A stretch of 31,373 bases of DNA from a virus. Position 1 is the stretch's first letter. The number at the start of each line of letters is the position of its first letter. The DNA lies in the IMG/VR virus record IMGVR_UViG_3300025626_000080, positions 1 to 31,373 of that record; one strand, 5' to 3'. This document shows positions 8,196 through 18,566 of the stretch, in pieces. Below the pieces are notes generated by a model. It was not told the DNA's origin, did not search any database, and saw nothing but the letters and a program-made list of their open reading frames with translations. A program made the position numbers and the translations under genes.

Positions 8196-9398
8196 ATGGC
8201 CACTAACTTCTTACTAAACGAAAACGACGGACAGTATTACACTGGTCAGCAATACTTTAATAGTGAAGCTGCTGGGTCAGGTTCTGGTAAAGCCCTTCCA
8301 GTAACCACATTTAATACAGACTTAGTTTCAGCTTTCAACTCTAGCGCTATTCAAATAGGCTCTGCTAGTAACTTTGAAGTTTATTTTAGAACAGGTAATA
8401 ATGCTTATAAAAAATTAAAAGAAAATAACTTAAGTGTAGCAGGTAATATTATTACAATATTTCATTCAGGTTTAATATATGAAGATGGAACTACTGTATT
8501 ATCAGGTAGTGTAATACCAACTGGAGATTATTATGTTCAATTAAAGTCTTCTGCTAAAGCTTATAATTATGGGGAATATCAATATATAAAGTTAGATGAT
8601 ATTATAAATAACTTTATAGTAGCTTATGTAGGTGCTGACAAGTTAATAGCTTCTTGCAAGAGATCTGATATAGTTTTTCACGCTAGAAGATCAATGCAAG
8701 AGTTTAGTTACGATACTCTTAAGGTTATAAAAGCTCAAGAACTAAGTATTCCTGCTAGTTTAAAAGTTCCTTTTCCAAAAGACTATGTAAACTACGTTAA
8801 AGTATCTTGGATAGATGAAGTTGGAGCTAAACACGTTATCTACCCTACAAGAATTACTAGTAACCCATCTGAAATGTATACGCAAGACAGCGATGGAGAA
8901 GCTGTTCAAGATGATTTTAGTAAAAATCTTCAAATAAGTTCTGTAATTGAAAAAAGGTATTCTGAAACCGATATAGATATTACTAGAACTTCTCCTGATG
9001 ATTATAGATACTCAAAAGATTCTAGAGCTTTAGGTGCTAGAATTGGTTTACTACCTGAAGAAGCTCAAGTTAACGGCAAGTTTACTATAAATGATAGAGA
9101 AGGTTGTTTTAGTTTTTCTTCTGGATTAGTTAATAAATTAATTTTAGTTGAATACGTATCGGATGGACTTGCAATAACTGAAGACATGAGAGTTCCAAAA
9201 CTAGCTGAGCAAGCAATGTATATGTCTATAGCTCATGCTATACTTTCATCGAGGTCTAGAGTTCCTGAATATATAGTAAATAGATTTAAGCTAGATAAAA
9301 GAGTAGCATTAAGAAACGCTAAAATAAGATTAAGCAATATTAAGATAGAGGAAATATCACAAGTATTTAGAAACAGAAGCAAGTGGATTAAACATTAA
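8196..9398 (+). CDS. Tail tubular protein A-like (T7 gp11-type) connector
   Basis: 400 residues, starting 3 nt after the previous stop. The central part carries a segment I recognise from podovirus tail-tube/connector proteins: IKLDDIINNFIVAYVGADKL, then VFHARRSMQEFSYDTL, then IPASLKVPFPKDYVNYVKVS (about residues 130-210). The C-terminal third is helical and basic, ending in RNRSKWIKH. Residues 1-115 form an extra beta-rich domain (Ser/Gly/Thr-rich) not needed for the connector core, possibly a decoration or a contact to the neighbouring ring. It would form the ring joining the portal-adaptor to the tail nozzle. Confidence is good for family, moderate for exact role. Confidence 0.7.
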   Translation: MATNFLLNENDGQYYTGQQYFNSEAAGSGSGKALPVTTFNTDLVSAFNSSAIQIGSASNFEVYFRTGNNAYKKLKENNLSVAGNIITIFHSGLIYEDGTTVLSGSVIPTGDYYVQLKSSAKAYNYGEYQYIKLDDIINNFIVAYVGADKLIASCKRSDIVFHARRSMQEFSYDTLKVIKAQELSIPASLKVPFPKDYVNYVKVSWIDEVGAKHVIYPTRITSNPSEMYTQDSDGEAVQDDFSKNLQISSVIEKRYSETDIDITRTSPDDYRYSKDSRALGARIGLLPEEAQVNGKFTINDREGCFSFSSGLVNKLILVEYVSDGLAITEDMRVPKLAEQAMYMSIAHAILSSRSRVPEYIVNRFKLDKRVALRNAKIRLSNIKIEEISQVFRNRSKWIKH

Positions 9399-9400
9399 AT

Positions 9401-12400
9401 ATGGCAGAGATTAAAAACACTTTTCAAGGTTCTAAAATGAACCAAGACTTAGATGATCGTTTAATTCCTAACGGTACTTATAGAAGCGCAACAAACATTC
9501 AAGTTGGTAATTCAGAATCAGATGATGTAGGTACGCTTCAAACTGTGTTAGGTAACTTTGAGCTTACAGAATTTGGCATACCTTCTACAGTAGTTGGATT
9601 AGAAGTTGTTGGACATGCCATAGACGCATCTAAAGACGTTATTGTTGTTTTCTTAACAAATTCATCTACAGATCAAAGGTTATCTATTGTGGATAAAACT
9701 GGTAGTATTACTCTTCCTGACAATACCACTGTTAATAATGTAACTAAATCAACAGGTAACAACTATGTATGTATGTATTCTCCAGGTTTTACGGGTATAC
9801 TTGTTGAAGGATCTTTTTTAAATTTTTCAAAACTTTTTAGAGTTGTAGCTAATATAGTCGAAGACTTAATGTTTTTTACTGACAACTTCAACCAACCTAG
9901 AAAAATTAACATAAAGTCAGCACAATCTAGCTCTAGCTATTATACTAACGAAGATCAAATTTCAGTAGCTAAATATTATCCTTATCAACCTATATCTTTT
10001 TTAGACACTTCTAGTGGTATTAAAAAACTAGGTCTTGTGAATAAGCAAGACGAGTACCTGCCTCCTTCGCTAGTTGCTTTTGGATCTGTTTATACAGCTG
10101 GCTCTGGTGATGACTTAGTCATTTTAAAAAACGTAACAGACGACTCTCTTGTTGACTTAATAGCGCATATGCAGACTGTTAATTCTTTAAATAATCACAA
10201 CATAAGTTTAACAAGTCAATCAGTAATAAATGGCGCTCAAAAAAGAATAAAAATTTCAAACTTATCAAAAGAAGGTTCAAACGAGTGTTATGTAAGAAGA
10301 ATAGACATAAAAGCTAATGGCGACTGCGAAATAAAAATTGAAAACAAAGATGGCTCAGATATAGTTAATGATGCTGCTACCGTGCTATCTAGTTGGGATA
10401 CTATGGATCAGCTAGGTTTTAGTTGGCCAAATCCAGATTACGATACTAGTTTTGCGTATAGTGGCGCTTCTAAATATATGGAAGATAAGTTTTTAAAGTT
10501 TAGTTATAGATTTAAGTTTGATGATGATGAATATTCTTTAATGGCTCCATTTACTCAAGCTGCATTTATTCCAAAGCAGAAAGGATATTTTGTAGGTCAA
10601 GATGCTAAAAGAGCAGGGCAGAAAGGTATAGTGCCTTTTATGGAAAACGAAGTAACTAATGTTACCTTAAATATACCAATGCCTATTGTTACTAGTGCAC
10701 TTGGAAACGTTGAATTGAGAGATAAATTTAAAGTAAAAGAAGTACAAATACTAAGTAAGGCTTCTGATGATCAGAATATAAAAGTTGTAACTGACTTAGA
10801 ATTAGAATCAATAGTTGGTGGAATATCAACTGCAACTGTCACCAACACTGGAAGTAATAGTTCTATAACTCCTTTTTCACCTGGTATTTATACTGTAGGT
10901 GCTACTGGTGGAAGTGGATCTGGAATGTTAGTTAAAGTAAGAAGATCATCAACATCTACTGGTAACACTTTGAATTATCCAGACTATGGACCTCTAGACA
11001 GTAACTTTATACAAGTAGTTTCACCAGGTGTTGGGTACACTGTAGGTGATGTATTAACTTTAGATTTAGACTTTCATGATCCTGTTGCTGTAGATAACGG
11101 AGCAAGCAAAGCTACAATAACTGTAGCGTCTTTAACAAATTATATTGAGTATAACTACAACTCACAGCAACCTATAAAAGTTTTACCTAGTAAAGAGATA
11201 ACTAGAGTATCAGATATAGTTCCTATAAAAGCTTTAGCCCAAGCAGTGGTTGGCAATAGAGTAGTATATGGTAATTTTCTACAAAAATATGGCAACTTAG
11301 ATAAGTTAGATTATGATATAGAAATATCTGATAAAAAAGTTTTATCTAATAATGACCAACAAATAAAAGAACATCCTAATCACACTGTTAAGCAAGGTAG
11401 AACTTATCAAGTTGGTGTAGTTCTTAGAGATAGATACGGTAGGACTAGCAACGTTATAATAAATGACGATACAAGTAATAAATCTAGTACTATATACGTA
11501 CCATATACAGCTGGCGGATCTGATCCTTTAGAATTTTTTGGAAGATCTTTGAAAATAAAATGGAATAGAGAGATACCAAAAGAAGCTTCAGGTCAATGGC
11601 CTGGCTTGTATCATGAGAAAGATAACCCACTTGGCTGGCATAGTTACCAAATTGTAGTTAAACAAAAGCAACAAGACTACTATAATGTCTATGTCCCTGG
11701 AAGCATGAGTGGAAGTATAGTATTTAAAGGCCTAGGTGCTAATACAGATAATTTAGATTTTGAAGATGATGGAGGCAACTCTCATATAGTTCTTTACGGA
11801 GATAACATAAATAAAGTACCTAGAGAGCTTAAGGAAGTAGGAAGTCAAGATACTCAATTTGGTTCTACTACAGATTTGTTTTGTGTAGTTGGTGAACCTT
11901 TAATAGCAACTGGACATACTGGTAACAGTATTCAAACTAGCGCTCAAGTGATAAGAACATCACAGCAGCTACTAGATCCTAAAAGAATAAAAGTAGAAGA
12001 GTTTAAAAAGTTTAGAGATCTAGGTGACTGGACAATGTATAAAGGCGTGAATTTAAAGCATTTAGACGGCACTGGCACTTTAGATGGTCAATTTACTAGT
12101 GATACTTATATATATCCAGGTTCAGCAGGTAAGGCTGATCCACTCTATTTAGATGGTAATAAAAACCCTTATGTGTTAAAATTAGCTACAAATAGTAGGT
12201 TAGGTTATCTTGGTAGTGAACAAAAAACAAATTGGGAATTTTCAAAAAGGCTTCATGTTTTTGAAACATCGCCGGTTGAAAGCAGTATAGAAATATTTTA
12301 TGAAACCAGTACTTCTGGCTTAATATCAGAACTAAACAATAGTATAAGAACAGCAGAACCAACAGGAGTGTTGTCAGATATATCTCCAATTGTTTTTGCT

Positions 12401-13513
12401 TTGCAAGAAGGAGATGCAATATCTACAACGTGCACTAATACTTTTGAAGTAATGTCAGGTAGTGCTAAAATAAATAACCCTCTTTCTGTTATAAAAATTA
12501 AAAAAGTATTTAATGGTAATGGAACTAATGTTACTAGCGATTGGAGCATAGTTCAGGCAACTGCTGGTAGTTCTGGTACCTCTCCTACGTTTCAAATAAA
12601 AAATAATAAAAAATATGTTTTCACAGAAGGTTCTTACGATGGAGACTGTTTATTTACTTTTACATTAACTGCAACTTGCCCTGACAGTGAAGGTACTGTT
12701 ATATCTAGAGATTTTGTATTTAATAACTTTAGAGTTACTAATATGGATCCTATAATTTATAACTTAACAGTTAAGGAGTCTACATTTCTAAACGCTGAGT
12801 TTAATTCAGGAGGAACTAGTAATAAATTACAATGGACACATTGGCTAAGTGGTCACCCATCAAAAACAATGTATGAAATGGCTCAAGCTAATGGTTCAAG
12901 TTCTTCTGCTAGTTACTATGGAGCTAGCAATCCAATTATTGTCAACCAAACAAATACAACTAACAATGATTATGGCAATACAACAGACTGTGTTTATATA
13001 GAGCAGAAGAGATTAAACCAAAATCAAGGTGATCTTGGAGATAGCTTAAGATACGCTAATGCTGAGTTTGTAACAAACGGGTTTGAACCTTTAACTACTT
13101 TTAATGATACTACAGCTATTGGTGTTAACAACAGGCTAGATGTCAAACAAAGGTTGCTTGGTGTAAATGTTGAGATAGTACAAGCTTTTAGATACCATGG
13201 TCAGTTTGAAAAAGATTCTAGTCCTAAGTACTATATACAAGGAGGTGGTGCTGATAACGCTATGAGCTCTTGGTCAGTTTATAAGTCTAGCTCACTACAC
13301 ACTGACGGACCCTTCCAATTTAAATTCAACTATAATGGAACTATCCAAAATAGAGATTTTCAATTTAGCAATGCTGGTGGTGGTTATAAGGCAGCTTTTA
13401 TATATGAAATAGTTGTTGTAGCTAAAGATGCTCAATCAAGTTCTGGAGGTGGCTACGGAGCTGGTACTAGAGAAAGCTCTAAAAAAGTGTTTCATTTTAT
13501 AATTTTTAAATAA
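9401..13513 (+). CDS. Tail stabilization / tail tube protein (T7 gp12- or P22 gp10-like)
   Basis: 1370 residues, beta-rich. It begins with a characteristic start, FQGSKMNQDLDDRLIPNGTY followed by RSATNIQVGN, which I know from tail stabilization/nozzle proteins of crAss-like and marine podoviruses. Residues about 470-580 contain a Gly/Ser-rich beta repeat (YTVGATGGSGSG then SPGVGYTVGDVLTL) that looks like an inserted domain of the kind found in marine phage tail proteins. The rest is large beta modules with many Asn/Ser/Thr, ending in KKVFHFIIFK. The gene starts 2 nt after its neighbour and ends with TAA. The next gene starts two codons later in the same reading frame, so the pair may be one interrupted protein. 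It should form the tail tube and close the head after packaging. Confidence 0.72.
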   Translation: MAEIKNTFQGSKMNQDLDDRLIPNGTYRSATNIQVGNSESDDVGTLQTVLGNFELTEFGIPSTVVGLEVVGHAIDASKDVIVVFLTNSSTDQRLSIVDKTGSITLPDNTTVNNVTKSTGNNYVCMYSPGFTGILVEGSFLNFSKLFRVVANIVEDLMFFTDNFNQPRKINIKSAQSSSSYYTNEDQISVAKYYPYQPISFLDTSSGIKKLGLVNKQDEYLPPSLVAFGSVYTAGSGDDLVILKNVTDDSLVDLIAHMQTVNSLNNHNISLTSQSVINGAQKRIKISNLSKEGSNECYVRRIDIKANGDCEIKIENKDGSDIVNDAATVLSSWDTMDQLGFSWPNPDYDTSFAYSGASKYMEDKFLKFSYRFKFDDDEYSLMAPFTQAAFIPKQKGYFVGQDAKRAGQKGIVPFMENEVTNVTLNIPMPIVTSALGNVELRDKFKVKEVQILSKASDDQNIKVVTDLELESIVGGISTATVTNTGSNSSITPFSPGIYTVGATGGSGSGMLVKVRRSSTSTGNTLNYPDYGPLDSNFIQVVSPGVGYTVGDVLTLDLDFHDPVAVDNGASKATITVASLTNYIEYNYNSQQPIKVLPSKEITRVSDIVPIKALAQAVVGNRVVYGNFLQKYGNLDKLDYDIEISDKKVLSNNDQQIKEHPNHTVKQGRTYQVGVVLRDRYGRTSNVIINDDTSNKSSTIYVPYTAGGSDPLEFFGRSLKIKWNREIPKEASGQWPGLYHEKDNPLGWHSYQIVVKQKQQDYYNVYVPGSMSGSIVFKGLGANTDNLDFEDDGGNSHIVLYGDNINKVPRELKEVGSQDTQFGSTTDLFCVVGEPLIATGHTGNSIQTSAQVIRTSQQLLDPKRIKVEEFKKFRDLGDWTMYKGVNLKHLDGTGTLDGQFTSDTYIYPGSAGKADPLYLDGNKNPYVLKLATNSRLGYLGSEQKTNWEFSKRLHVFETSPVESSIEIFYETSTSGLISELNNSIRTAEPTGVLSDISPIVFALQEGDAISTTCTNTFEVMSGSAKINNPLSVIKIKKVFNGNGTNVTSDWSIVQATAGSSGTSPTFQIKNNKKYVFTEGSYDGDCLFTFTLTATCPDSEGTVISRDFVFNNFRVTNMDPIIYNLTVKESTFLNAEFNSGGTSNKLQWTHWLSGHPSKTMYEMAQANGSSSSASYYGASNPIIVNQTNTTNNDYGNTTDCVYIEQKRLNQNQGDLGDSLRYANAEFVTNGFEPLTTFNDTTAIGVNNRLDVKQRLLGVNVEIVQAFRYHGQFEKDSSPKYYIQGGGADNAMSSWSVYKSSSLHTDGPFQFKFNYNGTIQNRDFQFSNAGGGYKAAFIYEIVVVAKDAQSSSGGGYGAGTRESSKKVFHFIIFK

Positions 13514-13519
13514 AAGAAA

Positions 13520-15388
13520 ATGGCAGCGTTTAATCAAGAAATAGTTTATTATAATACGTTTTTACTAAAGAATATCACTACTAAAGCAATGGTTAACTCA
13601 AGTGCTTATACTGGCAGTTATCCTGTAACAAAACAAGAGTTTCATGCTGTATACCCAGGAGTTCCTTATAAAGGTTGGTCTGGAACCAACACTAAGCTAG
13701 TTGAATATGATGGTAGTATAAATTTCACTAACAGTGGCAGTGTTGTTAAACCTAAAAGTAATGTTAATCATGTTTCAACGGTTTTTAACGATACTCTTGG
13801 TAGTAACTGGATTATTGAAGAATCTAGAATAAGAGGAGGCTACAATAACGCTCCTGTAGAGTTAGGCGTTAGAGCTTTTTTAAGAGAAGATTCTAACGAA
13901 GCTTTAGAAAGGCCAAATGCTTTAGTATATTCTGGTATTTTTAATTCTAGAACTGGTTTTAATGAAACAAACGTTTTTAGCATAGGAGAAGAAATTTCAA
14001 GAGCCGTTGATCCTGGTTACGGTTCTATACAATTGCTGGATGCAATGGACAATGATTTAACTATTGTACAAGAAAACAAAGTAAATAGAGCATTGATAGA
14101 TAAAGATGCTATATTTACCGCTGAAGGCCAAGCGTTGACAACTGCGGCTAAGCAAGTAATAGGTCAAATAACTCCATATGCTGGAGATTATGGCATAAGC
14201 AGAAACCCAGAATCTTTTGCTAAGTACGGGTTTAGAAGGTATTTTGCAGATAAATATAGAAACTCAATATTAAGGCTTTCAAGAGATGGCATAACTGAAA
14301 TATCTGAGTATGGTATGAAAGACTTCTTTAGAGATAACCTTAATAAAATTGATGACGGTTTTAAAACTTCTACATCTTTAGAATTTTTAGTACAAGGTCA
14401 AATGCCTCCTGTTACAATAGGTAGTAGTATACCTATAAACGAATTAGGTGCTTTTATACAGGCTAAAAATGCTTTAACAACTGCAACAGCTCCTTCAATA
14501 GGTTCTGTATTAGAAATACTATCACTTACCTCTGGCCAATACATAACTACAAACGCTATAGTAACAGGGATAAACACTACTAATCGTCTTATATTTTTAA
14601 CGCAAGCAGGTTTTAGTGATTTTATAACTTCAGGAGAAACGAGTCAAGGAACTTGTAGGTTTGTTTCAAAAGTAAAAGATTCTGTTGTAGGAGCTTACGA
14701 TTCTTATCAAGATCAATACGTTGTTTCTCTGCAAAGATCTGCTCCAAGTAAAACAATAGAAGAAACAAGTGATTATTATAGTACCCTACACTTTGATGAA
14801 AAGGTAAAAGGTTGGGTTAGTTTTTATACTTATAGACCTGATATAGCTTTTAGTATGAAAAGTAGGTATTTTAGTACTAAAAATGGCAAGTTGTACGAGC
14901 ATTATGAGGGTGGCTTTTTAGGTGACGACGTCTTTGATAAAATTACTCCTTGTGATATGGGTAATTTTTATGGTGTATATAGCAAATCTAATGTTGTATT
15001 TATATTTAACCAAAACCCTAGCAGAGTTAAAACTTTTACTACTATAGACTATGAAGGTAGTAACGGGTGGCAAGTAGATTACATAAGAACAGACGACAAG
15101 TCTAAAAGAGTTAGTGAGCCACAAGGTGATAAATCTAAAATAATACTAAGCTACGCGGAAGGCGAATATACAGATGGTGGAATAAAGTTTTACTCAGGTT
15201 TTAAACCTAGAGAAAATAAATACTATGCTAATATAATTAATGATAGTCAACAAAGACCTAAGGAAGTATTGTTCGGTCAATCAATAACTGGAGTTAAAGG
15301 TTTTGTCGCCAAAGTAAGTATGACCACGGATAGCACAAACACAGGTGATATAAAAGAATTATTTACAGTAGGAACAAACGTGATATAA
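13520..15388 (+). CDS. Tail protein, probably second half of the tail tube/muzzle protein
   Basis: 622 residues in the same frame as the preceding gene, separated by TAA-AAG-AAA then ATG. It contains a stretch I associate with the C-terminal half of single-chain podovirus tail tubular B-like proteins: LTIVQENKVNRALIDKD, then YAGDYGISRNPESFAKYGFR and RYFADKYRNSILRLSRDGIT (about residues 180-255). Further on are beta-propeller-like segments with DSYQDQYVVSLQ and YYSTLHFDEKVKGWVSFYTY. No enzymatic motif is visible. With the upstream 1370-residue protein it probably makes the tail nozzle or its closing end (muzzle). It could be a functional separate protein rather than a broken one, because it has its own AT-rich start context. 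Confidence 0.65.
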   Translation: MAAFNQEIVYYNTFLLKNITTKAMVNSSAYTGSYPVTKQEFHAVYPGVPYKGWSGTNTKLVEYDGSINFTNSGSVVKPKSNVNHVSTVFNDTLGSNWIIEESRIRGGYNNAPVELGVRAFLREDSNEALERPNALVYSGIFNSRTGFNETNVFSIGEEISRAVDPGYGSIQLLDAMDNDLTIVQENKVNRALIDKDAIFTAEGQALTTAAKQVIGQITPYAGDYGISRNPESFAKYGFRRYFADKYRNSILRLSRDGITEISEYGMKDFFRDNLNKIDDGFKTSTSLEFLVQGQMPPVTIGSSIPINELGAFIQAKNALTTATAPSIGSVLEILSLTSGQYITTNAIVTGINTTNRLIFLTQAGFSDFITSGETSQGTCRFVSKVKDSVVGAYDSYQDQYVVSLQRSAPSKTIEETSDYYSTLHFDEKVKGWVSFYTYRPDIAFSMKSRYFSTKNGKLYEHYEGGFLGDDVFDKITPCDMGNFYGVYSKSNVVFIFNQNPSRVKTFTTIDYEGSNGWQVDYIRTDDKSKRVSEPQGDKSKIILSYAEGEYTDGGIKFYSGFKPRENKYYANIINDSQQRPKEVLFGQSITGVKGFVAKVSMTTDSTNTGDIKELFTVGTNVI

Positions 15389-15389
15389 T

Positions 15390-16058
15390 ATGGGACCTTA
15401 CGATGATATAGACTTACAAATAGAAAAAGATTTTGGTAGTGGCTCTACCACAAAAACAAATAAATCAAGAAATATGAGTAGTAAAATGGACACAACTCTA
15501 GCCATCACTGGAGGGGTTATGGCTGCTGGGCAAATAACAATGGGCTTCATACAGCAAGCACAGGCTAATAAGTTAGCTAATGAAGCTGAAGAAAGAAGAA
15601 TTCAAAATGAAAATTTACTTAGTGAGTTAGAAAACTCTAGACAAGATATTATAAATCCTTATGAAAATATATCAGTAGCTACTCAAGCAGCTGAAATGCA
15701 AATACAAGAAACTGATAAAGCATTGGCAAATACTTTAGATACGTTAGCTTCTACAGGTATGGGAGCTGGTGGTGCAACAGCACTAGCACAAGCAGCTATG
15801 AAGTCTAAGCAAGGTGTTTCTGCTAATATAGAACAACAGCTTGTACAAAACGAAAAACTAAAAGCTCAAGGCGAACAATTTGCTTTTGGAGTTAGAGAAA
15901 ATAGAGAACAACAGAAGCTAGATAGAACAGCAGGCTTAATAGACAGAGACATAGCAAGAGAAGATCAATATAGAGGAGATGCTATGGCAGCTGTAGCTCA
16001 AGGTTTTTCAGGAGCAGCATCAACTTTAACAGGCGTTGCTGGAGCAATGGGTGGTTAA
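15390..16058 (+). CDS. Small internal virion-like protein (T7 gp14-like)
   Basis: 222 residues. The N-terminal 30 residues are polar, followed by a probable membrane or membrane-inserting segment (TTLAITGGVMAAGQITMGFI, about residues 35-54). Next come Gln/Glu/Ala-rich helices with coiled-coil character (ANKLANEAEERRIQNENLL...) and a Gly/Ala-rich C-terminus (SGAASTLTGVAGAMGG). Size, hydrophobic N-terminal segment, coiled coil and its place just before a lysozyme-containing protein and a giant protein match the arrangement of T7 gp14-gp15-gp16, the ejection proteins that build a channel across the host envelope. I saw no sequence match to T7 gp14 itself, so this is position and architecture only. 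Confidence 0.5.
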   Translation: MGPYDDIDLQIEKDFGSGSTTKTNKSRNMSSKMDTTLAITGGVMAAGQITMGFIQQAQANKLANEAEERRIQNENLLSELENSRQDIINPYENISVATQAAEMQIQETDKALANTLDTLASTGMGAGGATALAQAAMKSKQGVSANIEQQLVQNEKLKAQGEQFAFGVRENREQQKLDRTAGLIDRDIAREDQYRGDAMAAVAQGFSGAASTLTGVAGAMGG

Positions 16059-16075
16059 TAAAAAAATAAATAAAT

Positions 16076-18562
16076 ATGGGAAGATACGCAGATCCACAGA
16101 TAATAGTCGATAAAAGATTTGAAACAGTCAGAGGTGAATTAGACAAGCTTTATAAAAACGTAGATGACAACCTGCAGTTAATAGGTAAAAGAAAGCAAGC
16201 TAGAAAAGCTGCACAAGCTAAAAAATATTCAGGCTATGGAGATATATATAATAAAGCTACTAAAGATGCTAGATCAGATTCTAGAAGATTTGCTCGTACT
16301 AGACCAGATATGGCTAAAGATGCTAAGAACCAATTTAGTGATCAAATAGCTGGTAGGTTTAATGAAGGTTACGATAATATAAAGGCTTTTATAGCAGGTC
16401 AATACATTTCTAAAGAAGGAGAAGAGCCAATAAAAAATCCTACTGAAAGTCAAATAAACGCGTTTGTCCAAGGCCAAATAGATGCTGCTAACGATCTTGG
16501 TGAATCTCTTGTAGCTTTTGAAGGATTAGCTAATGCACATGCTAAAGGTATTAAAGCTGGTGGAAAAGACGGTAAAAAAGCTGGAAGTGTAGTTATTGGT
16601 AGTGAATTTAGTAATATATTTAATGCTATGACTGGAGATGAAGAAGGCCAAAGCGATATTCAATGGAGTAGAATGAAGTTAAGTGGTAGCTTAACTGGAG
16701 GTACTACTATATATTTTGATGGGCAAGGAGAAGATGAAGAAGGTTTTAACGTGGCAGATGACACCGAGATTATAGACTTAAGTATTGCTAAGAAAAATTA
16801 CATGAATGGTAATCAAGAAGCTTATTTTAAAACAATTAAAGAAAAAAAGGAAGTTCTAGAAGACATGAGAACTCCAATAAAAACTTTACAAAATAATAAA
16901 GCTGTTAATCTTTTTGATATGTATAGTACTACCGATGAAAATGGTAATCCTATTAAAATGAAAGTTCTTAATCAGAAAAAAACTCAAGATTATTTTATTA
17001 CTGGTAAAGGAGCTGCTATAACTATAGATGCTATGGTAGAAAAACATGGTGGTATTGATGCTGCTGTTCAAGCTTATTTTGGTGCAGATGTAGCTGCTAA
17101 ATTTCCTGAGCCAGGTGAAAAAGGCTATGATCAGGCTATGCTAAAGCTAAAAACTAGACTATATGAAGATTTAGATCCTTTAATATCAGACGGTGATAAA
17201 GATATGCTTTCTCCAAATAAAGAAACCACAAGCCGTCAGTTTACAAAAGATACTAACTCTAAAGTTGTTAAAAGTTTCTACGAGGAAGTACATGGAGAAG
17301 TTGGCAAGTTGCTACCTACATTACCTAATGATACAGAACAACTAGCTGAGTTTAATCGCTATATACAAGATAGGCCATATAGTCAAGGAGCGTCAACCTA
17401 TACTATAACTCGCATGGAGCCGGCGCAACCAGGTTCATCTAACATGGTTTTAGTAATGAAAAATGGTAGTAGAATACAACCAGAAGAAGGTTATTTTAAA
17501 CTAAATGATCCACAAGCAAGAAGAAAATTAGAACAAGGTTTAATGAAAGGTAATTTTCAAGGAACTACAGATAGAAGACATGTTGATGGTTACTACAATT
17601 CTGAAGAGTTTGGTGGAGAAGTTGAAGAAAACTATAATGGAGCTGAAAAGGAAAGTGTTAGAATAACTAGTACAAAATCAAAAGGTGGTATTAGCTATGA
17701 TGAATACATGGAAAAAGTTGAAGGCGCTGAAAAACCATTAAATAGTAACACTATAGACTGGCCTTGGGAAACCAATGGTTTAGGCGGTGGTAGTCAAGCT
17801 GCAGCTTTAGACAACGTTACCCCACTAAATCAACCAGCAGATAACAGTGTACAAGCACAATTAGGTATACAACCTCAAGCAGCTACACCACCTGCCGCAC
17901 AAGTAGGACAATTATCTGAAACAAGCTTTGGAGGTGGAGATTACAGCTCTAATACAAGAGTAGGAGATGCAGCTGTATATAAAAATGATGGTAGTTTAGA
18001 TGATCAATATAGAAAAATAATTAACTTTGAAACAATAGGCGGTTTAGCAGATGGTACTGGTACACCTGGTTATGGATTTACAGATACTAATACATACCCT
18101 GATACACCTAAATCTCCTGAAGAAGCTGTAAAATATATAAAGACAGCTGTTGTGCCAAAAGTAGAAGATGATTTAGGATTTAAGCTTAGTGAGTTGGATT
18201 CAATACCTAAAAATGTAACTGCTAGTTTAGTTGATTATAAAATGAATACTGGCAGAAGTATGGATGACTTGCTTATAATTGCTTATCAAAATCAACAAGC
18301 GGGAGATAAATCAGATGCAGATAATTTAAATAAAACTTGGGATGGTTTAAAAGCTGTTAAAGGTGAAGCACCAAAACCTACAAAAGAAGTGTACGACGCT
18401 CTTAAAGCTGGTGAAATATCAGCTGAAGCTATAGCCGCTGCTAAAGATGAATTGTATTTAGGTAGAATAAAGGTAATGAAAGATAATAACAGTCCTAAGT
18501 TGAAAGCCGCAGTTGAAGCTTATAGAAATAGCCACAGTAATAGGGTAAATATGTTTAAATAA
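16076..18562 (+). CDS. Internal virion protein with C-terminal lysozyme-like domain
   Basis: 828 residues. The first 600 are helical/charged with low-complexity, disordered-looking patches (Gln/Pro/Ala-rich around residues 570-625) and no domain I recognise. From about residue 640 to the end it resembles a GH24/GH108-type peptidoglycan hydrolase: YRKIINFE (Glu652, candidate catalytic acid), then GTPGYGFTDTN (about 661-671), then ASLVDYKMNTGRSMDDLLI, the typical helix with NxG. It would degrade peptidoglycan locally while DNA is ejected. The next gene begins 4 nt after this stop. The Glu-Asp-Thr spacing is not identical to T4 lysozyme, so the exact family is uncertain. No signal peptide is visible, in line with a virion-borne rather than an endolysin enzyme, though it could serve as both. 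Confidence 0.6.
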   Translation: MGRYADPQIIVDKRFETVRGELDKLYKNVDDNLQLIGKRKQARKAAQAKKYSGYGDIYNKATKDARSDSRRFARTRPDMAKDAKNQFSDQIAGRFNEGYDNIKAFIAGQYISKEGEEPIKNPTESQINAFVQGQIDAANDLGESLVAFEGLANAHAKGIKAGGKDGKKAGSVVIGSEFSNIFNAMTGDEEGQSDIQWSRMKLSGSLTGGTTIYFDGQGEDEEGFNVADDTEIIDLSIAKKNYMNGNQEAYFKTIKEKKEVLEDMRTPIKTLQNNKAVNLFDMYSTTDENGNPIKMKVLNQKKTQDYFITGKGAAITIDAMVEKHGGIDAAVQAYFGADVAAKFPEPGEKGYDQAMLKLKTRLYEDLDPLISDGDKDMLSPNKETTSRQFTKDTNSKVVKSFYEEVHGEVGKLLPTLPNDTEQLAEFNRYIQDRPYSQGASTYTITRMEPAQPGSSNMVLVMKNGSRIQPEEGYFKLNDPQARRKLEQGLMKGNFQGTTDRRHVDGYYNSEEFGGEVEENYNGAEKESVRITSTKSKGGISYDEYMEKVEGAEKPLNSNTIDWPWETNGLGGGSQAAALDNVTPLNQPADNSVQAQLGIQPQAATPPAAQVGQLSETSFGGGDYSSNTRVGDAAVYKNDGSLDDQYRKIINFETIGGLADGTGTPGYGFTDTNTYPDTPKSPEEAVKYIKTAVVPKVEDDLGFKLSELDSIPKNVTASLVDYKMNTGRSMDDLLIIAYQNQQAGDKSDADNLNKTWDGLKAVKGEAPKPTKEVYDALKAGEISAEAIAAAKDELYLGRIKVMKDNNSPKLKAAVEAYRNSHSNRVNMFK

Positions 18563-18566
18563 TATT

